Positions 42,071 through 51,216 of a DNA stretch of 64,000 nt are shown piece after piece; positions within the stretch are counted from its first letter, which is position 1, and every line of letters begins with the position of its first letter. The translations under genes and the position numbers were made by a program. This DNA comes from Candidatus Thiodiazotropha sp. (ex Epidulcina cf. delphinae) (lineage in GTDB: Bacteria > Pseudomonadota > Gammaproteobacteria > Chromatiales > Chromatiaceae): assembly GCA_025656455.1 (NCBI GenBank), contig JAHXHS010000013.1:1-64000 (forward strand), read 5' to 3'. Below the pieces are notes generated by a model, which was given only the letters and a program-made list of their open reading frames with translations, had not been told where the DNA came from and ran no database searches.

Positions 42071-42309
42071 CTTCTCCTAATAACTTCCTGGCGAACTACA
42101 TTAAATCATAAAAAAAACTGATATGCCGATAAAGCAAAATACATAATCATGAAATATAGCGTGAAAAAACTATCAATCAAGTGCTAAATGCAGATCAGAC
42201 AGGAAAAATGCGTGTCTAATCATCTATTAGCATCCCAGGTTCGGATGAATCGGTTGTCTTCGAGCCGGGGCTAGCGTGTGGACTCCATATTCATTGCAGG
42301 AGCAGATCG

Positions 42310-42819
42310 ATGCGCTGGTATGGCATTTTTTCGATTTTATTAATGATTTCATGCGCCTATGCCGGTGAGGAGGGCCCGAGAGAGACATATCCGGCCTATG
42401 GGCCTCCCAAAGTCGTCTATGAGTTCTATTTGGACGAGCCGGAAAAGATGTCCACCGCGCTGTATTGGATCAGGGCGTTGATGAATCCACTGATGGCGTC
42501 ACCCTACGATATGGCGCCTGAGTTCATGGATATCAAGATCGTCATTCACGGTACGGAGATAGTTACCCTGGCAAAGAAGAACTATGACAAGTACCGGGAT
42601 GTGGTAGAGCGCATGCGCTACTATGCGGCACTGGGCGTGGAGTTCAAGGTCTGTGGCTTGGCGGCCAAGGACTTTTCTTACAAAGTTGATGATTTTCAAG
42701 AGTTTGTGGAGGTCGTCCCCTCTGCATTCACTGAGTTGGCGCATTGGCAACAGCAGGGATATGCGCTGATTATTCCGCAGGTGCATATTCGTACCCGCAG
42801 TGTGGCGGAGATTCGCTAG
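42310..42819 (+). CDS. Exported DsrE-like protein
   Basis: The 169-residue precursor has a signal (YGIFSILLMISCAYAGE). A DsrE/DsrF-type Rossmann fold follows: PKVVYEFYLDEPEKMSTALYWI, DIKIVIHGTEIVTLAKKNY, AALGVEFKVCGLAAKDF, and the closing VVPSAFTELAHWQQQGYALIIPQ. The Cys in KVCGL occupies the persulfide-carrying position of DsrE. A periplasmic DsrE-like protein next to sox genes and a DsrC-like gene may handle sulfane sulfur (inference). It is a known family whose exported branch has no fixed function. Confidence 0.8.
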   Translation: MRWYGIFSILLMISCAYAGEEGPRETYPAYGPPKVVYEFYLDEPEKMSTALYWIRALMNPLMASPYDMAPEFMDIKIVIHGTEIVTLAKKNYDKYRDVVERMRYYAALGVEFKVCGLAAKDFSYKVDDFQEFVEVVPSAFTELAHWQQQGYALIIPQVHIRTRSVAEIR

Positions 42820-42910
42820 CAAAGTGAATCCATACCGGTTGGGTGGTCGTATTCATACAATAGCGCTGTATATATTGTCGCCGTAGAAAACATGATTCGC
42901 GGTAGATAAC

Positions 42911-43053
42911 TAGTGTCCGCCCAGAAACAAGACAATTTCTCTCGCAAAGACGCAAAGATCGCCAAGGAAAAATAAATACAGTAAAAAAACAATAATTTAT
43001 AACTTTGCGATCTTGGCGTCTTTGCGAGAGTTTTTCTTTCCGGGCGGACACTA
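42911..43053. repeat. 143-bp terminal-inverted-repeat element, copy 1
   Basis: It begins TAGTGTCCGCCC and ends GGGCGGACACTA. Just inside are CTCTCGCAAAGACGC and its complement, with an AT-rich centre. The second copy lies at 61504-61647 in opposite orientation. No protein is encoded; it is probably a MITE. It lies upstream of the symporter gene. Confidence 0.85.
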
Positions 43054-43075
43054 ACTAAGCCTAACAGGAGCCTGA

Positions 43076-44467
43076 ATGGATCTTTTACTGCCTACCCTGG
43101 TTGCTGTTGTCGCCCTTATCTCGATCCTAATTACCCCGAAGGCAAAGGGTGAGGGGGCGTTTTTTCAAGGTCTATCCCCGGCGGGAAGCACTCCTGGGTT
43201 GCTGATGCTGGTCTTCTCCCAGGTCACGACATGGATATTCGCCCGATCGCTGATGAATGCCGCGATTCTGGGTTTTTACTATGGCGTGTGGGGCACATTG
43301 GCCTATGCCATCTACTATCTCTCCTTCCTCACCGGCGGCCTGATTATCGATGACCTGCGCTTTCGCAAGGGTTACGCCAGCATTCAGGCATTTCTGGGTG
43401 ATCGATTCGGCGCATGGGGTATGCGCTGCTACAACTTTGTGGTTGGTGTCCGGCTACTCAGCGAAGTGTTCGCCAACCTGTTGGTGATCGGGATTCTCTT
43501 CGGCGCGGCTGGAAGCGGATCCTATGCCCTGGCGGTTGTTGGTTTGGCGGCGGTTACCTTGCTCTATTCCATGCTGGGCGGCTTGCATGCCTCGTTGCGC
43601 ACCGACCTGTTTCAGATGCTGATATTCGTACTCGTGCTCGGTCTGCTAATGGGGGTTACGGTCGCTGGTGGCCACGTCACCCTTGAAAACCTGTTTTTCA
43701 AACCCTTCGAGTTCGACCAGCCCGGTCCGATATTGATGCTGGTGGCGTTGTTGCAGATCTGGAGCTATCCCATGCATGATCCGGTGATGATGGACCGGGG
43801 TTTTCTCGCTGATCGGCAGACGACCCGGCGCAGTTTTCTGCATGCGGCCTGGGTCAGCGCTGTGTGTATCCTGCTGTTTGGCGGCCTGGGTGTTCTGGCA
43901 GGCGCGCAAGCTGCGGCCGGGGAGGCGATGACCGCCGTGTTGACAAGGGTGTTGGGTGATATGCCGATGCTGTTGTTCAATGCGGCATTGGTGATTTCCG
44001 CCATGTCGACCCTCGACAGCACCCTATCGAGTTCGGCGAAGCTGGTGGTTGTCGATATTCGGATGCTGCCGCCGACACTGCAGAGCGGCAGATGGGTGAT
44101 GGCGCTGTTTATGCTATTGGGCCTGTTGCTGGTGTTTGCCGGCAACAAGGACCTCTTTAGCGCGGTGGCGGTCAGCGGTACGGCATCCCTCTATCTTGCG
44201 CCGGTGATCTTTTTCTCCCTTTGGGGGGGACGTGAGCGCATTCCTCTGTGGAGCTATCTCGGGAGTTTTCTGCTGGCCATGAGCGGCGCGGCGCTCTATT
44301 TCGTGGAGTCGACCGGTTATACCCAATGGCTGGGCGAGTGGCACAAATATACCAAGCTACTGTTTATCTCACTCACGGTGCTGAGCCTCGGGTGTCTGAT
44401 GTTCTGGGTCGGGGACCGGCAGAGCCGTTCGCTGAGGTCGGTTGCGGTGAATGCGGTAGAGGCCTGA
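43076..44467 (+). CDS. Sodium:solute symporter family protein
   Basis: The 463-residue protein has about 12-13 membrane helices, starting MDLLLPTLVAVVALISILITP. Family features include SQVTTWIFARSLMNAA and YMLGG-like LLYSMLGGLHASLRTDLFQM, and ALVISAMSTLDSTLSSSAKL in the Na2-site helix. The substrate cannot be told from the sequence. The gene is only two bases from the metallophosphoesterase gene, so the two are coupled. The start at 43076 lies 23 bases after the terminal-inverted-repeat element, with AACAGGAG as ribosome site. Confidence 0.85.
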   Translation: MDLLLPTLVAVVALISILITPKAKGEGAFFQGLSPAGSTPGLLMLVFSQVTTWIFARSLMNAAILGFYYGVWGTLAYAIYYLSFLTGGLIIDDLRFRKGYASIQAFLGDRFGAWGMRCYNFVVGVRLLSEVFANLLVIGILFGAAGSGSYALAVVGLAAVTLLYSMLGGLHASLRTDLFQMLIFVLVLGLLMGVTVAGGHVTLENLFFKPFEFDQPGPILMLVALLQIWSYPMHDPVMMDRGFLADRQTTRRSFLHAAWVSAVCILLFGGLGVLAGAQAAAGEAMTAVLTRVLGDMPMLLFNAALVISAMSTLDSTLSSSAKLVVVDIRMLPPTLQSGRWVMALFMLLGLLLVFAGNKDLFSAVAVSGTASLYLAPVIFFSLWGGRERIPLWSYLGSFLLAMSGAALYFVESTGYTQWLGEWHKYTKLLFISLTVLSLGCLMFWVGDRQSRSLRSVAVNAVEA

Positions 44468-44469
44468 GG

Positions 44470-45321
44470 GTGACGGATCTCAGGCTGCATAACATCGGCC
44501 CTGTCGATGGATCGATACTGATTTTCGGTGGCCCCTACGGTAATTTGCAGGCCACGCAGGCAATACGGCAAGTGTCTGAAAGACTGGGCATACCGCCTTC
44601 ACGGGTGTTCTGCAACGGCGATTGCGCCGCTTACTGCGCCCAACCGGAAGAGACGGTCCAACTGATCAGGGAATGGGGTATCGCCGTCGTGATGGGGAAT
44701 TGCGAACAGTCACTGGCTGAACAGCGTGCCGATTGCGGCTGCGGATTCAGTGAGGGCAGCGGCTGTTCTCTCCTTGCCGATGAGTGGTACCGCTTCTGCG
44801 AAGGGCGACTCTCGAACGCATCGAAGGCCTGGATGGGCGCTTTGCCCACCGGGATAGCTTTCGCTCTGCAAGGCATCGGTTTTCAACTGGTACACGGTGC
44901 GCTTTCCGCCATCAACCGTTTTGTTTTCGCTTCAACACCCGTTGCCGTAAAGCAGGAAGAACTGGCAAAAACCGATGCGGATGTGGTGATCGGCGGGCAT
45001 GCCGGTCTGCCGTTCGGAGAGCGCTTGGACGACCGTTACTGGTTGAATAGCGGCGTAATCGGTATGCCGGCCAATGACGGCACCCAGGATGGCTGGTACC
45101 TGCAACTTCTACCGCAAGCGGGAGGGGTGCGTTGTGAGTGGCATAGACTGAACTACGATGCCAAAGCCGCTCAAGCCGCCATGCGCGAGGCAGGTAGATT
45201 CAACGGCTATGCACAGACGCTATTGAGTGGTTTATGGCCAAGCATGGATATATTGCCGGATCATGAACTCAACCGGCAGGGAAGGGCATTGTTGCCCCGG
45301 TCAATCACTATTCCCTCTTAA
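44470..45321 (+). CDS. Calcineurin-like metallophosphoesterase
   Basis: GTG at 44470, behind GCCTGAGG and two bases past the symporter stop, gives 283 residues (VTDLRLHNIGPVDGSILIFG). The motifs are GGPYGNLQATQAI, VFCNGDCAAYC, VVMGNCEQSLA (the GNHE equivalent) and VIGGHAGLPFGERL. The first motif lacks the usual D-x-H and the Asn-His-Glu has become Asn-Cys-Glu, so metal binding may be altered. A cytoplasmic phosphatase is expected; the substrate is unknown. An upstream start near 44248 would overlap the symporter and is rejected. Confidence 0.75.
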   Translation: MTDLRLHNIGPVDGSILIFGGPYGNLQATQAIRQVSERLGIPPSRVFCNGDCAAYCAQPEETVQLIREWGIAVVMGNCEQSLAEQRADCGCGFSEGSGCSLLADEWYRFCEGRLSNASKAWMGALPTGIAFALQGIGFQLVHGALSAINRFVFASTPVAVKQEELAKTDADVVIGGHAGLPFGERLDDRYWLNSGVIGMPANDGTQDGWYLQLLPQAGGVRCEWHRLNYDAKAAQAAMREAGRFNGYAQTLLSGLWPSMDILPDHELNRQGRALLPRSITIPS

Positions 45322-45656
45322 TTATTAACCCGGCAAAAAGGGGTTGGATGCTTCTTTATCATGCTTTACATGCGTCAGCGCTTGTCTCTGTTTCCCATTG
45401 GTCTTACATTTCAGGTTGGTCGTCGTACCACAGGAATGCGAGTAGTTAAAACACATCTGACTGAGTGAATCTATAGCGTTATCAATCGGATGTGTATATG
45501 CTTATAGACGAAGCCTATTGGACCGGGCCATGCTCATTTTCCTGGCTGTTCGCCAGCTGATGAGTGATCGCTAGGATACGAGTAATACTAGAGATCATGA
45601 TGCGGGCTCACCGGTGCCCCAATCCGGTGGTGGCGCATCATGCGTTGGTACCGGTT
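45322..45656. other. Spacer with a half-copy of the modular palindrome
   Basis: Right after the phosphoesterase stop is TATTAACCCGGC (45323-45334), a single arm with no partner. The rest, about 320 bp, presumably holds the promoter of the binding-protein/GGDEF-EAL pair. No gene was accepted; the upstream extension of the PotD-like frame from 45564 has no signal peptide. Confidence 0.6.
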
Positions 45657-46718
45657 ATGTTAAATAAGACTACTAGGCGTTTAGCGCAATGCCTTGCCGC
45701 TTTAACCCTACTGGGTTGGTCGGAAATTCATGCAAGCGACGAATTGGTGATTCTCAATTGGGCTGATTACCTGGATGAGACGCTGATTGAGGCATTTGAG
45801 CAGCAATATAACACCAAGATTCGTCAGGTTTATTTCGAGACGGACCAGGACAGGGATGTACTGCTTGCTCAATATTCGCGAGCAGGATTCGATCTGGCCA
45901 TGGTTGATGCGGTGACCATCGAGTATTATCAGCGTAGTGGCTGGCTATTACCCCTTAGTGTCGAAGAAGTTCCCAATCTGCAGCACATCAATCCTGACTT
46001 CTGGCGCCACTATCCAGCCATCAAAGGCTATGCGGCCCCATATGCCTGGGGCACCATGGGTATCATCTACCGATCGGATCTGGTGGAACAGCCGCTGACG
46101 AGTTGGAAGCAGTTACTTCAGCCCGCGCCGGAATTGTCGGGCAAGATTATCATGATCGGCGACTCCTTCGATCTCACCGCTGCTGCAAATAAGGCCCTGG
46201 GACATCCTATGATGACCACTGATCGCCGCCATCTCCAAGAGGCGGAAATATTTTTACGGGCACAACGACCACATGTGAAGCGTTACGGCTATGTCACTCT
46301 GGGTGAGGACTCTGAACTGATTAGCGGCGAAGTGGTGGCAACCCAGGCCTACAATGGTGATTACTACGCAGTCCAGGAGTATCAGCCAGAGCTGGTCTAC
46401 GTCATACCTGAAGAGGGTGGATCCGTGTGGCTTGACTCTTTTGTGTTGTTCGAGTCTTCGAAAAATCAGCAATTGGCGAAAAAATTTATTGATTTTATCA
46501 ATGAGCCGGAGAATGCGGCGCAGAATGCCGAGAGTATCTATTATGCTACACCCAATAAGGCGGCTAAGGCACATCTGTCGAAGGCGTTTCTGGAGGATAA
46601 AGTTATCCATCCCTCATCTGAGGCATTAGCGAATTGTGAGCGTTTCCAAGCAGTACCAGCCAAGGTGGTCGGCTGGTACAACACTATCTATCACTCTGTG
46701 ATACAAAGCGAAGAATAG
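45657..46718 (+). CDS. PotD/NspS-like polyamine-type periplasmic binding protein
   Basis: From ATG 45657 (MLNKTTRRLAQCLAALTLLG) the precursor has 353 residues with a signal peptide. The mature start is ELVILNWADYLDETLIEAFEQQYN, as in spermidine/putrescine-binding proteins. Later it has APYAWGTMGIIYRSDLV and AYNGDYYAVQEYQPELVYVIPEEGGSVWLDSFVL. No ABC permease or ATPase is nearby. Instead a membrane GGDEF-EAL gene follows after 63 bases. This matches NspS-MbaA of Vibrio cholerae, where the binding protein reports polyamines to a c-di-GMP enzyme rather than feeding a transporter (inference from arrangement). Confidence 0.85.
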   Translation: MLNKTTRRLAQCLAALTLLGWSEIHASDELVILNWADYLDETLIEAFEQQYNTKIRQVYFETDQDRDVLLAQYSRAGFDLAMVDAVTIEYYQRSGWLLPLSVEEVPNLQHINPDFWRHYPAIKGYAAPYAWGTMGIIYRSDLVEQPLTSWKQLLQPAPELSGKIIMIGDSFDLTAAANKALGHPMMTTDRRHLQEAEIFLRAQRPHVKRYGYVTLGEDSELISGEVVATQAYNGDYYAVQEYQPELVYVIPEEGGSVWLDSFVLFESSKNQQLAKKFIDFINEPENAAQNAESIYYATPNKAAKAHLSKAFLEDKVIHPSSEALANCERFQAVPAKVVGWYNTIYHSVIQSEE

Positions 46719-46781
46719 GTTCTTGTTGGTTAAGTTGATCGTAGCGGGTTCACTTCAATTGGCGAAAACTCGGGTCTACTA

Positions 46782-49241
46782 ATGAGAATTGCGGAGCATC
46801 GATCTGGCAGGTTGCCTCTGAGGCTCCAGACAAAGCTGTTACTGTGGCTACTGCCATTCGTCATTGTGCCGCTGCTGGGTTTTGGCTGGAGCAACTACCT
46901 CAACTCTCGAAAGGAGATCAGGAATGCCGTGGGCATGGAACTGGACGCGGCGCTGAATCTGTTGAATATCCGTTTTGAAACATTGCTTCAGTCGGGCACC
47001 ACCAGCCTGATGCAACTGCAGGCATCCAGTCTGGTCAGGCGCTACACGGATGAGTCAGATGAATCGATACGACTCTATCTGCTACAAACCTCGGTGATGG
47101 ATCTGCTTCGTACGCATCTGAAAACCTATAAAGACTTTGACGAGATCTACTATGCGCGACCCGGAGGCGAGATCGAGATTCAGGCCAAGGTTAGCGGGCT
47201 TTCATTAGCGGGTCCTGAACAATTAACACCTGAGGTGCTGTCTGTTCTGGAGAAGTTCTCTCAAGTGCGGATAGCGCATATCGGGTCTGTTGACAATGTC
47301 CCGACTTTGGTGCTTGGTTTGCGTCTTGGTTATGTATCCAGAAGCAGGGACCCCGCATCGCGGATCTGGACGGATAGTGGCTACCTTATTATTCATCTCA
47401 ATCTCACTGAAATGATCAGAGATCTGAACCGTTTCGCTAGCCGTTTCGGTTATATCGCTCTGATGGATAAAGAGGGAGAGTCTTATTATAAATATGGGAG
47501 CTACTCCGACGATATCGAATCTTCATGGCTGGAAGCGACCCAATGGCTCAGTCAAGGTTTCCAGCTGAGGGCGGGGGTCAATGCAGATGTGGTTGAAGCT
47601 CCTCTACAAAAAGCATTTGCTGAAACACTATTGGTGACACTGGCTGCCGCCATTCTTGCCGGGATCGTTCTCTTTTTGGCCTTGAGGTGGCTGGTGGTTA
47701 TACCGATCAGAATCCTGACCGAGGCAACAGAGGTCATTGGGGAGGGGAATTTGGGTGTGGAAGTGCCTTACCACTCCACCGATGAACTCGGCAAACTGGC
47801 CGACTCAGTCCGCAGCATGGCCAAGGATCTACGCAGCTCCAAGGAGGATGTGGAGTATATGGCCTACCACGATCAACTCACCGGATTGCCCAATCGGCGA
47901 ATGTTCCGGGAGATGTTGGATCAGGCCATTCTCAGGGCACAACGACATGATGAAAGTCTGGCAATGTTGTTTCTCGACCTTGACGACTTCAAACGGGTCA
48001 ATGACGTTTATGGGCATGCAGTTGGGGACGAGCTGTTACGTGGCTATACCCACAGACTTGAATCCTGTTTACGTCAAACGGACAAGATAGCCCGACCGAT
48101 TCTGTCGCGTATGGGTGGGGATGAATTCCTTATCCTGCTGGAGTCGATCAGCGGTGCAGATGGCACAGGAAAAGTGGCGGAGAGGATTCTGCAGGATCTG
48201 AAACAGCCCCTGATCGTTGGAGGAAGGAAGCATCATGTCACAGTGAGTATCGGTATCACACTCTATCCGGATGATGGCTACGTCCCCGATGAACTGATAC
48301 GCCAGGCAGACATGGCCATGTATCTGGCCAAGGCTCAAGGGAAGGGTGCTTATCGTTTCTTCTCAGACTCACTCAATCGCCGTGCTGTGAGACGGGCGGA
48401 GCTTTCCGATGAACTGCGCCATGCAATCGATCAAGATGAGTTCTACCTGGTCTATCAACCCCAGGTGGAGCTGGCGACATCCCGACTCATCGGTGTGGAA
48501 GCACTTTTGCGTTGGGAGTCAGACGCATTGGGCGCCGTACCGCCTGCGGAGTTCATTCCTGTTGCAGAAGAGAGCCGTTTGATCGAAGGTATAGGTGCCT
48601 GGGTATTACAGCGTGTCAGTGAACAGGCAAAAGCGTGGAGGAATAAGGGATTGCCGAACTTCACGATCTCGATAAATGTCTCTTCGTTGCAACTCCATAG
48701 TCTACAGGCGGTAGAAAAACTGAAAACAGCCATACAATCCGCCGCAAAGGAAGATATCCAATTTGAACTGGAATTGACCGAGACAGCTCTGATGTCATCC
48801 CCCGCAGAGATGAGTGAAATACTCAGAGGACTCCATGGTTGTGGTGCGAGGATCAGTCTGGATGATTTCGGTACCGGCTATTCTTCCCTGACCTACCTCA
48901 GGCGTCTGGCCATCAATACCTTGAAAATCGATTCCTCTTTCGTCTCCGATATTCCACAGGACCAGGATGCGGTCGCCATCGTAAGGGCGGTAGTGGCGAT
49001 GGGGCAGAGCTTGGGTCTGAGAGTGATTGCAGAGGGTGTGGAAGAGCCCGCCCAAGGACGATTCCTTAGCCGCCTTGGCTGTGATGCTGCACAGGGGTAT
49101 CTGTGTGGTAAACCGATGAGCCCCGATCAGATCACCGAACGGTTTATACAAGGCAATGGTCTGAACGGGACATGTAAGCAGTGCAGGGCGTGTCAATCGG
49201 TGTTTGACCAATATCCCGGTCAATTTGCCAAACGTCCGTAA
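46782..49241 (+). CDS. Membrane GGDEF-EAL protein paired with the PotD-like protein (MbaA-like)
   Basis: The 819-residue protein has TM1 (LLLWLLPFVIVPLLGFGW), a periplasmic domain of about 240 residues, TM2 (LLVTLAAAILAGIVLFLALRW), a HAMP (about 310-360), GGDEF (near 444) and EAL (EALLRW near 572). LTETALM, DDFGTGYSSL and KIDSSF follow. Both active sites look intact. Between RQTD (I-site-like) and GGDEF there are about ten residues instead of five, so product inhibition may be changed. The C-terminal tail carries GTCKQCRACQ, a CxxCxxC group of unknown role. Size and order match MbaA, the partner of NspS. Confidence 0.88.
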   Translation: MRIAEHRSGRLPLRLQTKLLLWLLPFVIVPLLGFGWSNYLNSRKEIRNAVGMELDAALNLLNIRFETLLQSGTTSLMQLQASSLVRRYTDESDESIRLYLLQTSVMDLLRTHLKTYKDFDEIYYARPGGEIEIQAKVSGLSLAGPEQLTPEVLSVLEKFSQVRIAHIGSVDNVPTLVLGLRLGYVSRSRDPASRIWTDSGYLIIHLNLTEMIRDLNRFASRFGYIALMDKEGESYYKYGSYSDDIESSWLEATQWLSQGFQLRAGVNADVVEAPLQKAFAETLLVTLAAAILAGIVLFLALRWLVVIPIRILTEATEVIGEGNLGVEVPYHSTDELGKLADSVRSMAKDLRSSKEDVEYMAYHDQLTGLPNRRMFREMLDQAILRAQRHDESLAMLFLDLDDFKRVNDVYGHAVGDELLRGYTHRLESCLRQTDKIARPILSRMGGDEFLILLESISGADGTGKVAERILQDLKQPLIVGGRKHHVTVSIGITLYPDDGYVPDELIRQADMAMYLAKAQGKGAYRFFSDSLNRRAVRRAELSDELRHAIDQDEFYLVYQPQVELATSRLIGVEALLRWESDALGAVPPAEFIPVAEESRLIEGIGAWVLQRVSEQAKAWRNKGLPNFTISINVSSLQLHSLQAVEKLKTAIQSAAKEDIQFELELTETALMSSPAEMSEILRGLHGCGARISLDDFGTGYSSLTYLRRLAINTLKIDSSFVSDIPQDQDAVAIVRAVVAMGQSLGLRVIAEGVEEPAQGRFLSRLGCDAAQGYLCGKPMSPDQITERFIQGNGLNGTCKQCRACQSVFDQYPGQFAKRP

Positions 49242-49368
49242 GCAAGGGGCAATGAGTGAGCACGACACAATAGCTCACTGTACCTAACTAGCAGCAGTGT
49301 TATGGTAATTAAACAATGCCTGCATGGTAACCTAATCGTCACTGTAAGAGTTTACTGTTTCAAGCTGG

Positions 49369-49998
49369 CTACTCTTGGTTTTGTATCCTTAACAACATGT
49401 CAGGCAGGAGATTTTCGACCGTATCGACAATGGCTTGGGTCTGAGGGTCGATCTCGATATTCACCCTGTCGCCGATCTTACGTGTGCCGATGTTGGTGCG
49501 TTGCAGTGTTTCCGGTATCAGATTGACATCGAACGCATTGGCTTCAACATGACCGATGGTCAGACTGATGCCGTCGATGCCGATATAGCCTTTGGTAAAG
49601 AGATATTTTTGCCACTTGTCGGGCAGGCTGAAGCGAATCCGCCGGTTGTTTTCACTGCTAATCACATCCACCACCTCGGCGGTGCAGAGGATGTGTCCCG
49701 ACATGGCGTGTCCGCCGATCTCATCCCCAAAGCGCGCCGCCCGTTCGAAGTTGACGCTATCGCCGACAGCGAGTGCTCCCAGGTTGGTCACGTTGAGGGT
49801 CTCTTGCATCAGGTCGAAATCGACCAGGTCATTTTCGATATGGGTCACGGTCAGGCAGCATCCGTTATGAGCGATCGAAGCGCCAGATTGAAGTCCTTCC
49901 AAGGCGGTTACCGGCAAGCGTATGCGATGGGTGCGAAAATCTTTTTTTTCATGGATGGCGATGACCTCCGCCGTGCCTTGGACGATACCGGTGAACAT
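49369..49998 (-). CDS. ribE: Riboflavin synthase, alpha subunit
   Basis: The 209-residue protein has the two lumazine-binding repeats. The first is [15 protein letters not shown] with [15 protein letters not shown]; the second is [18 protein letters not shown] with [16 protein letters not shown]. It converts two 6,7-dimethyl-8-ribityllumazine molecules to riboflavin and another pyrimidine. Length is right for a complete protein. It stands alone here, without other rib genes. Its upstream region is taken up by an AATTC-bounded island, so no FMN riboswitch was found. Confidence 0.95.
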   Translation of the reverse strand: MFTGIVQGTAEVIAIHEKKDFRTHRIRLPVTALEGLQSGASIAHNGCCLTVTHIENDLVDFDLMQETLNVTNLGALAVGDSVNFERAARFGDEIGGHAMSGHILCTAEVVDVISSENNRRIRFSLPDKWQKYLFTKGYIGIDGISLTIGHVEANAFDVNLIPETLQRTNIGTRKIGDRVNIEIDPQTQAIVDTVENLLPDMLLRIQNQE

Positions 49999-50099
49999 GT
50001 GGTGAGCTCCTTAATGAGTTTTGAATTTTGAATTATGAATTTTGAGTGGATGTGTGCGCTTTGCGCACGTTTTTTTATTATATGCGGTCCCGCTAACTT

Positions 50100-50118
50100 C
50101 CTCTCCCTTCGGGAGAGG
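50100..50118. repeat. CCTCTCCC-TTC-GGGAGAGG dispersed palindrome
   Basis: An eight-base stem with a TTC loop, followed by GTTGGGGTGAGGGG. This form is a common extragenic palindrome in many proteobacteria. A partial complement, CCCCCTCATCC, lies near 50183-50194. Confidence 0.55.
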
Positions 50119-50249
50119 GTTGGGGTGAGGGGATTAGTAAAGCTAACCCCAGCGTTGAGGGTAATGCTTTGATTTTTCTAGCCCCCTCATCCTGTTCTGT
50201 CCTGAGTTCATTGCTACACCGAGATGTTAACCCGTGGTAATTGTCCCGG

Positions 50250-51034
50250 CTAGCCATGAGTTTTCCTAGGGCCTGTTAACAATAAAGCCAGCCATATAAT
50301 TGAACAAGCTAAATTTAACATGGCTTGATAATTTCGCTTGAGCTTTTCGTAACGGGTAGCAATACGCCGAAATTGTTTGAGCTTCTGGAAAAAGCGCTCA
50401 ACCAAATTTCGTTCTTTGTAAAGTTCCTGATCGTAGGTGCGTTGTTTCCGCCGGTTTCGTCTGGGAGGTATCACGCCAGTGGTACCAGACACTTGCAATG
50501 TTTCAATAAACTGATCACTGTCATACCCTTTATCCGCCCGCACATAATCGGCAGCAAAGTCCTCAATCAAATGGGGGGCCTGGCCATATTCCGATGCTTG
50601 GCCCGCGGTGAGTATTAACCGAACCGGATTACCCAACGCATCAACCGCCGCGTGTATTTTTGTACTTAATCCTCCGCGGGACCGGCCAACAGCTTCGGCT
50701 TCCCGAGCGTTTTTTTAGGGGCTCCATGTTGATGGACCCGGGCAATGGAGCCATCAATCATTAAATATTCCAGGTCAGGGTCCTCGGATAGCGCTTCGAA
50801 AATAGTTTGCCAACGTCCTTTCTTTGACCAACGGTTATAGCGTGTAAAGACAGTATGCCAATTTCCCAACTCTTTTGGCAGGTCACGCCAGGGAGCACCT
50901 GTGCGACATATCCAAAGCACGGCTTCAATAAATTGGCGGTTATTTTTTCCCGTGACACCGCAATCACTGGCTTTTCCCGACAACAAAGGCGCTATGCGCG
51001 CCCATTGATCGTCTCTTAATATTCTTCGTCTCAA
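50250..51034 (-). CDS. IS5-family transposase made by frameshift
   Basis: Two overlapping frames join. The first (51034 to 50666) begins MRRRILRDDQWARIAPLL and has LEYLMIDGSIARVHQHGAPK, which holds the first catalytic Asp. The second reads EAVGRSRGGLSTKIHAAVDA and includes VRADKGYDSDQF (second Asp) and KERNLVERFFQKLK (Glu). The frames meet at AAAAAAAC near 50710-50717, a -1 slippery run, as in IS427-group elements. The fusion gives about 260 residues. The end (GPRKTHG) is read past the right terminal repeat into flanking DNA. It is likely active or only recently inserted. Confidence 0.85.
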
Positions 51035-51102
51035 AATGCATACCCCAAAAAATCAATCAGTTGCGGTATTATCATCGAAATGACTTTGATTGTTAACGCC
51101 CC
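50270..51102 (-). mobile_element. IS5-family (IS427-like) insertion sequence, about 833 bp
   Basis: Ends GGCCTGTTAACAATAAAG and (inverted) GGGGCGTTAACAATCAAAG form imperfect terminal repeats. They are flanked by CTAG on both sides (50266-50269 and 51103-51106), a plausible target duplication. The transposase fills the inside. The end sequence GGCCTGTTAAC is shared with the small element at 59054-59320, which may be mobilised by the same enzyme. Confidence 0.8.
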
Positions 51103-51216
51103 CTAGGTCGCCGAGCTATAGCGATGTTCGCCACAGCCCTAACATTAGCAAGATGCTCTATCAAAAAAACCAATGAGCGAAGCGAATACATCAACTCAAA
51201 ATTCATAATTCATAAT

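Larger units (their letters stand above)
49999..51216. repeat. AATTC-bounded island D with an inserted IS5-family element
   Basis: Near the ribE start is TTTGAATTTTGAATTATGAA (about 50018-50045), followed by TGTGCGCTTTGCGCACG and TTTTTT, a terminator-like hairpin. The opposite edge (51195-51220) is AAATTCATAATTCATAATTC in inverted orientation, and it reaches into the ABC gene end. Between them lie an IS5-family insertion (50270-51102) and a CCTCTCCC-TTC-GGGAGAGG palindrome (50100-50118). The arrangement equals islands A-C, here enlarged by the insertion. Confidence 0.6.
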
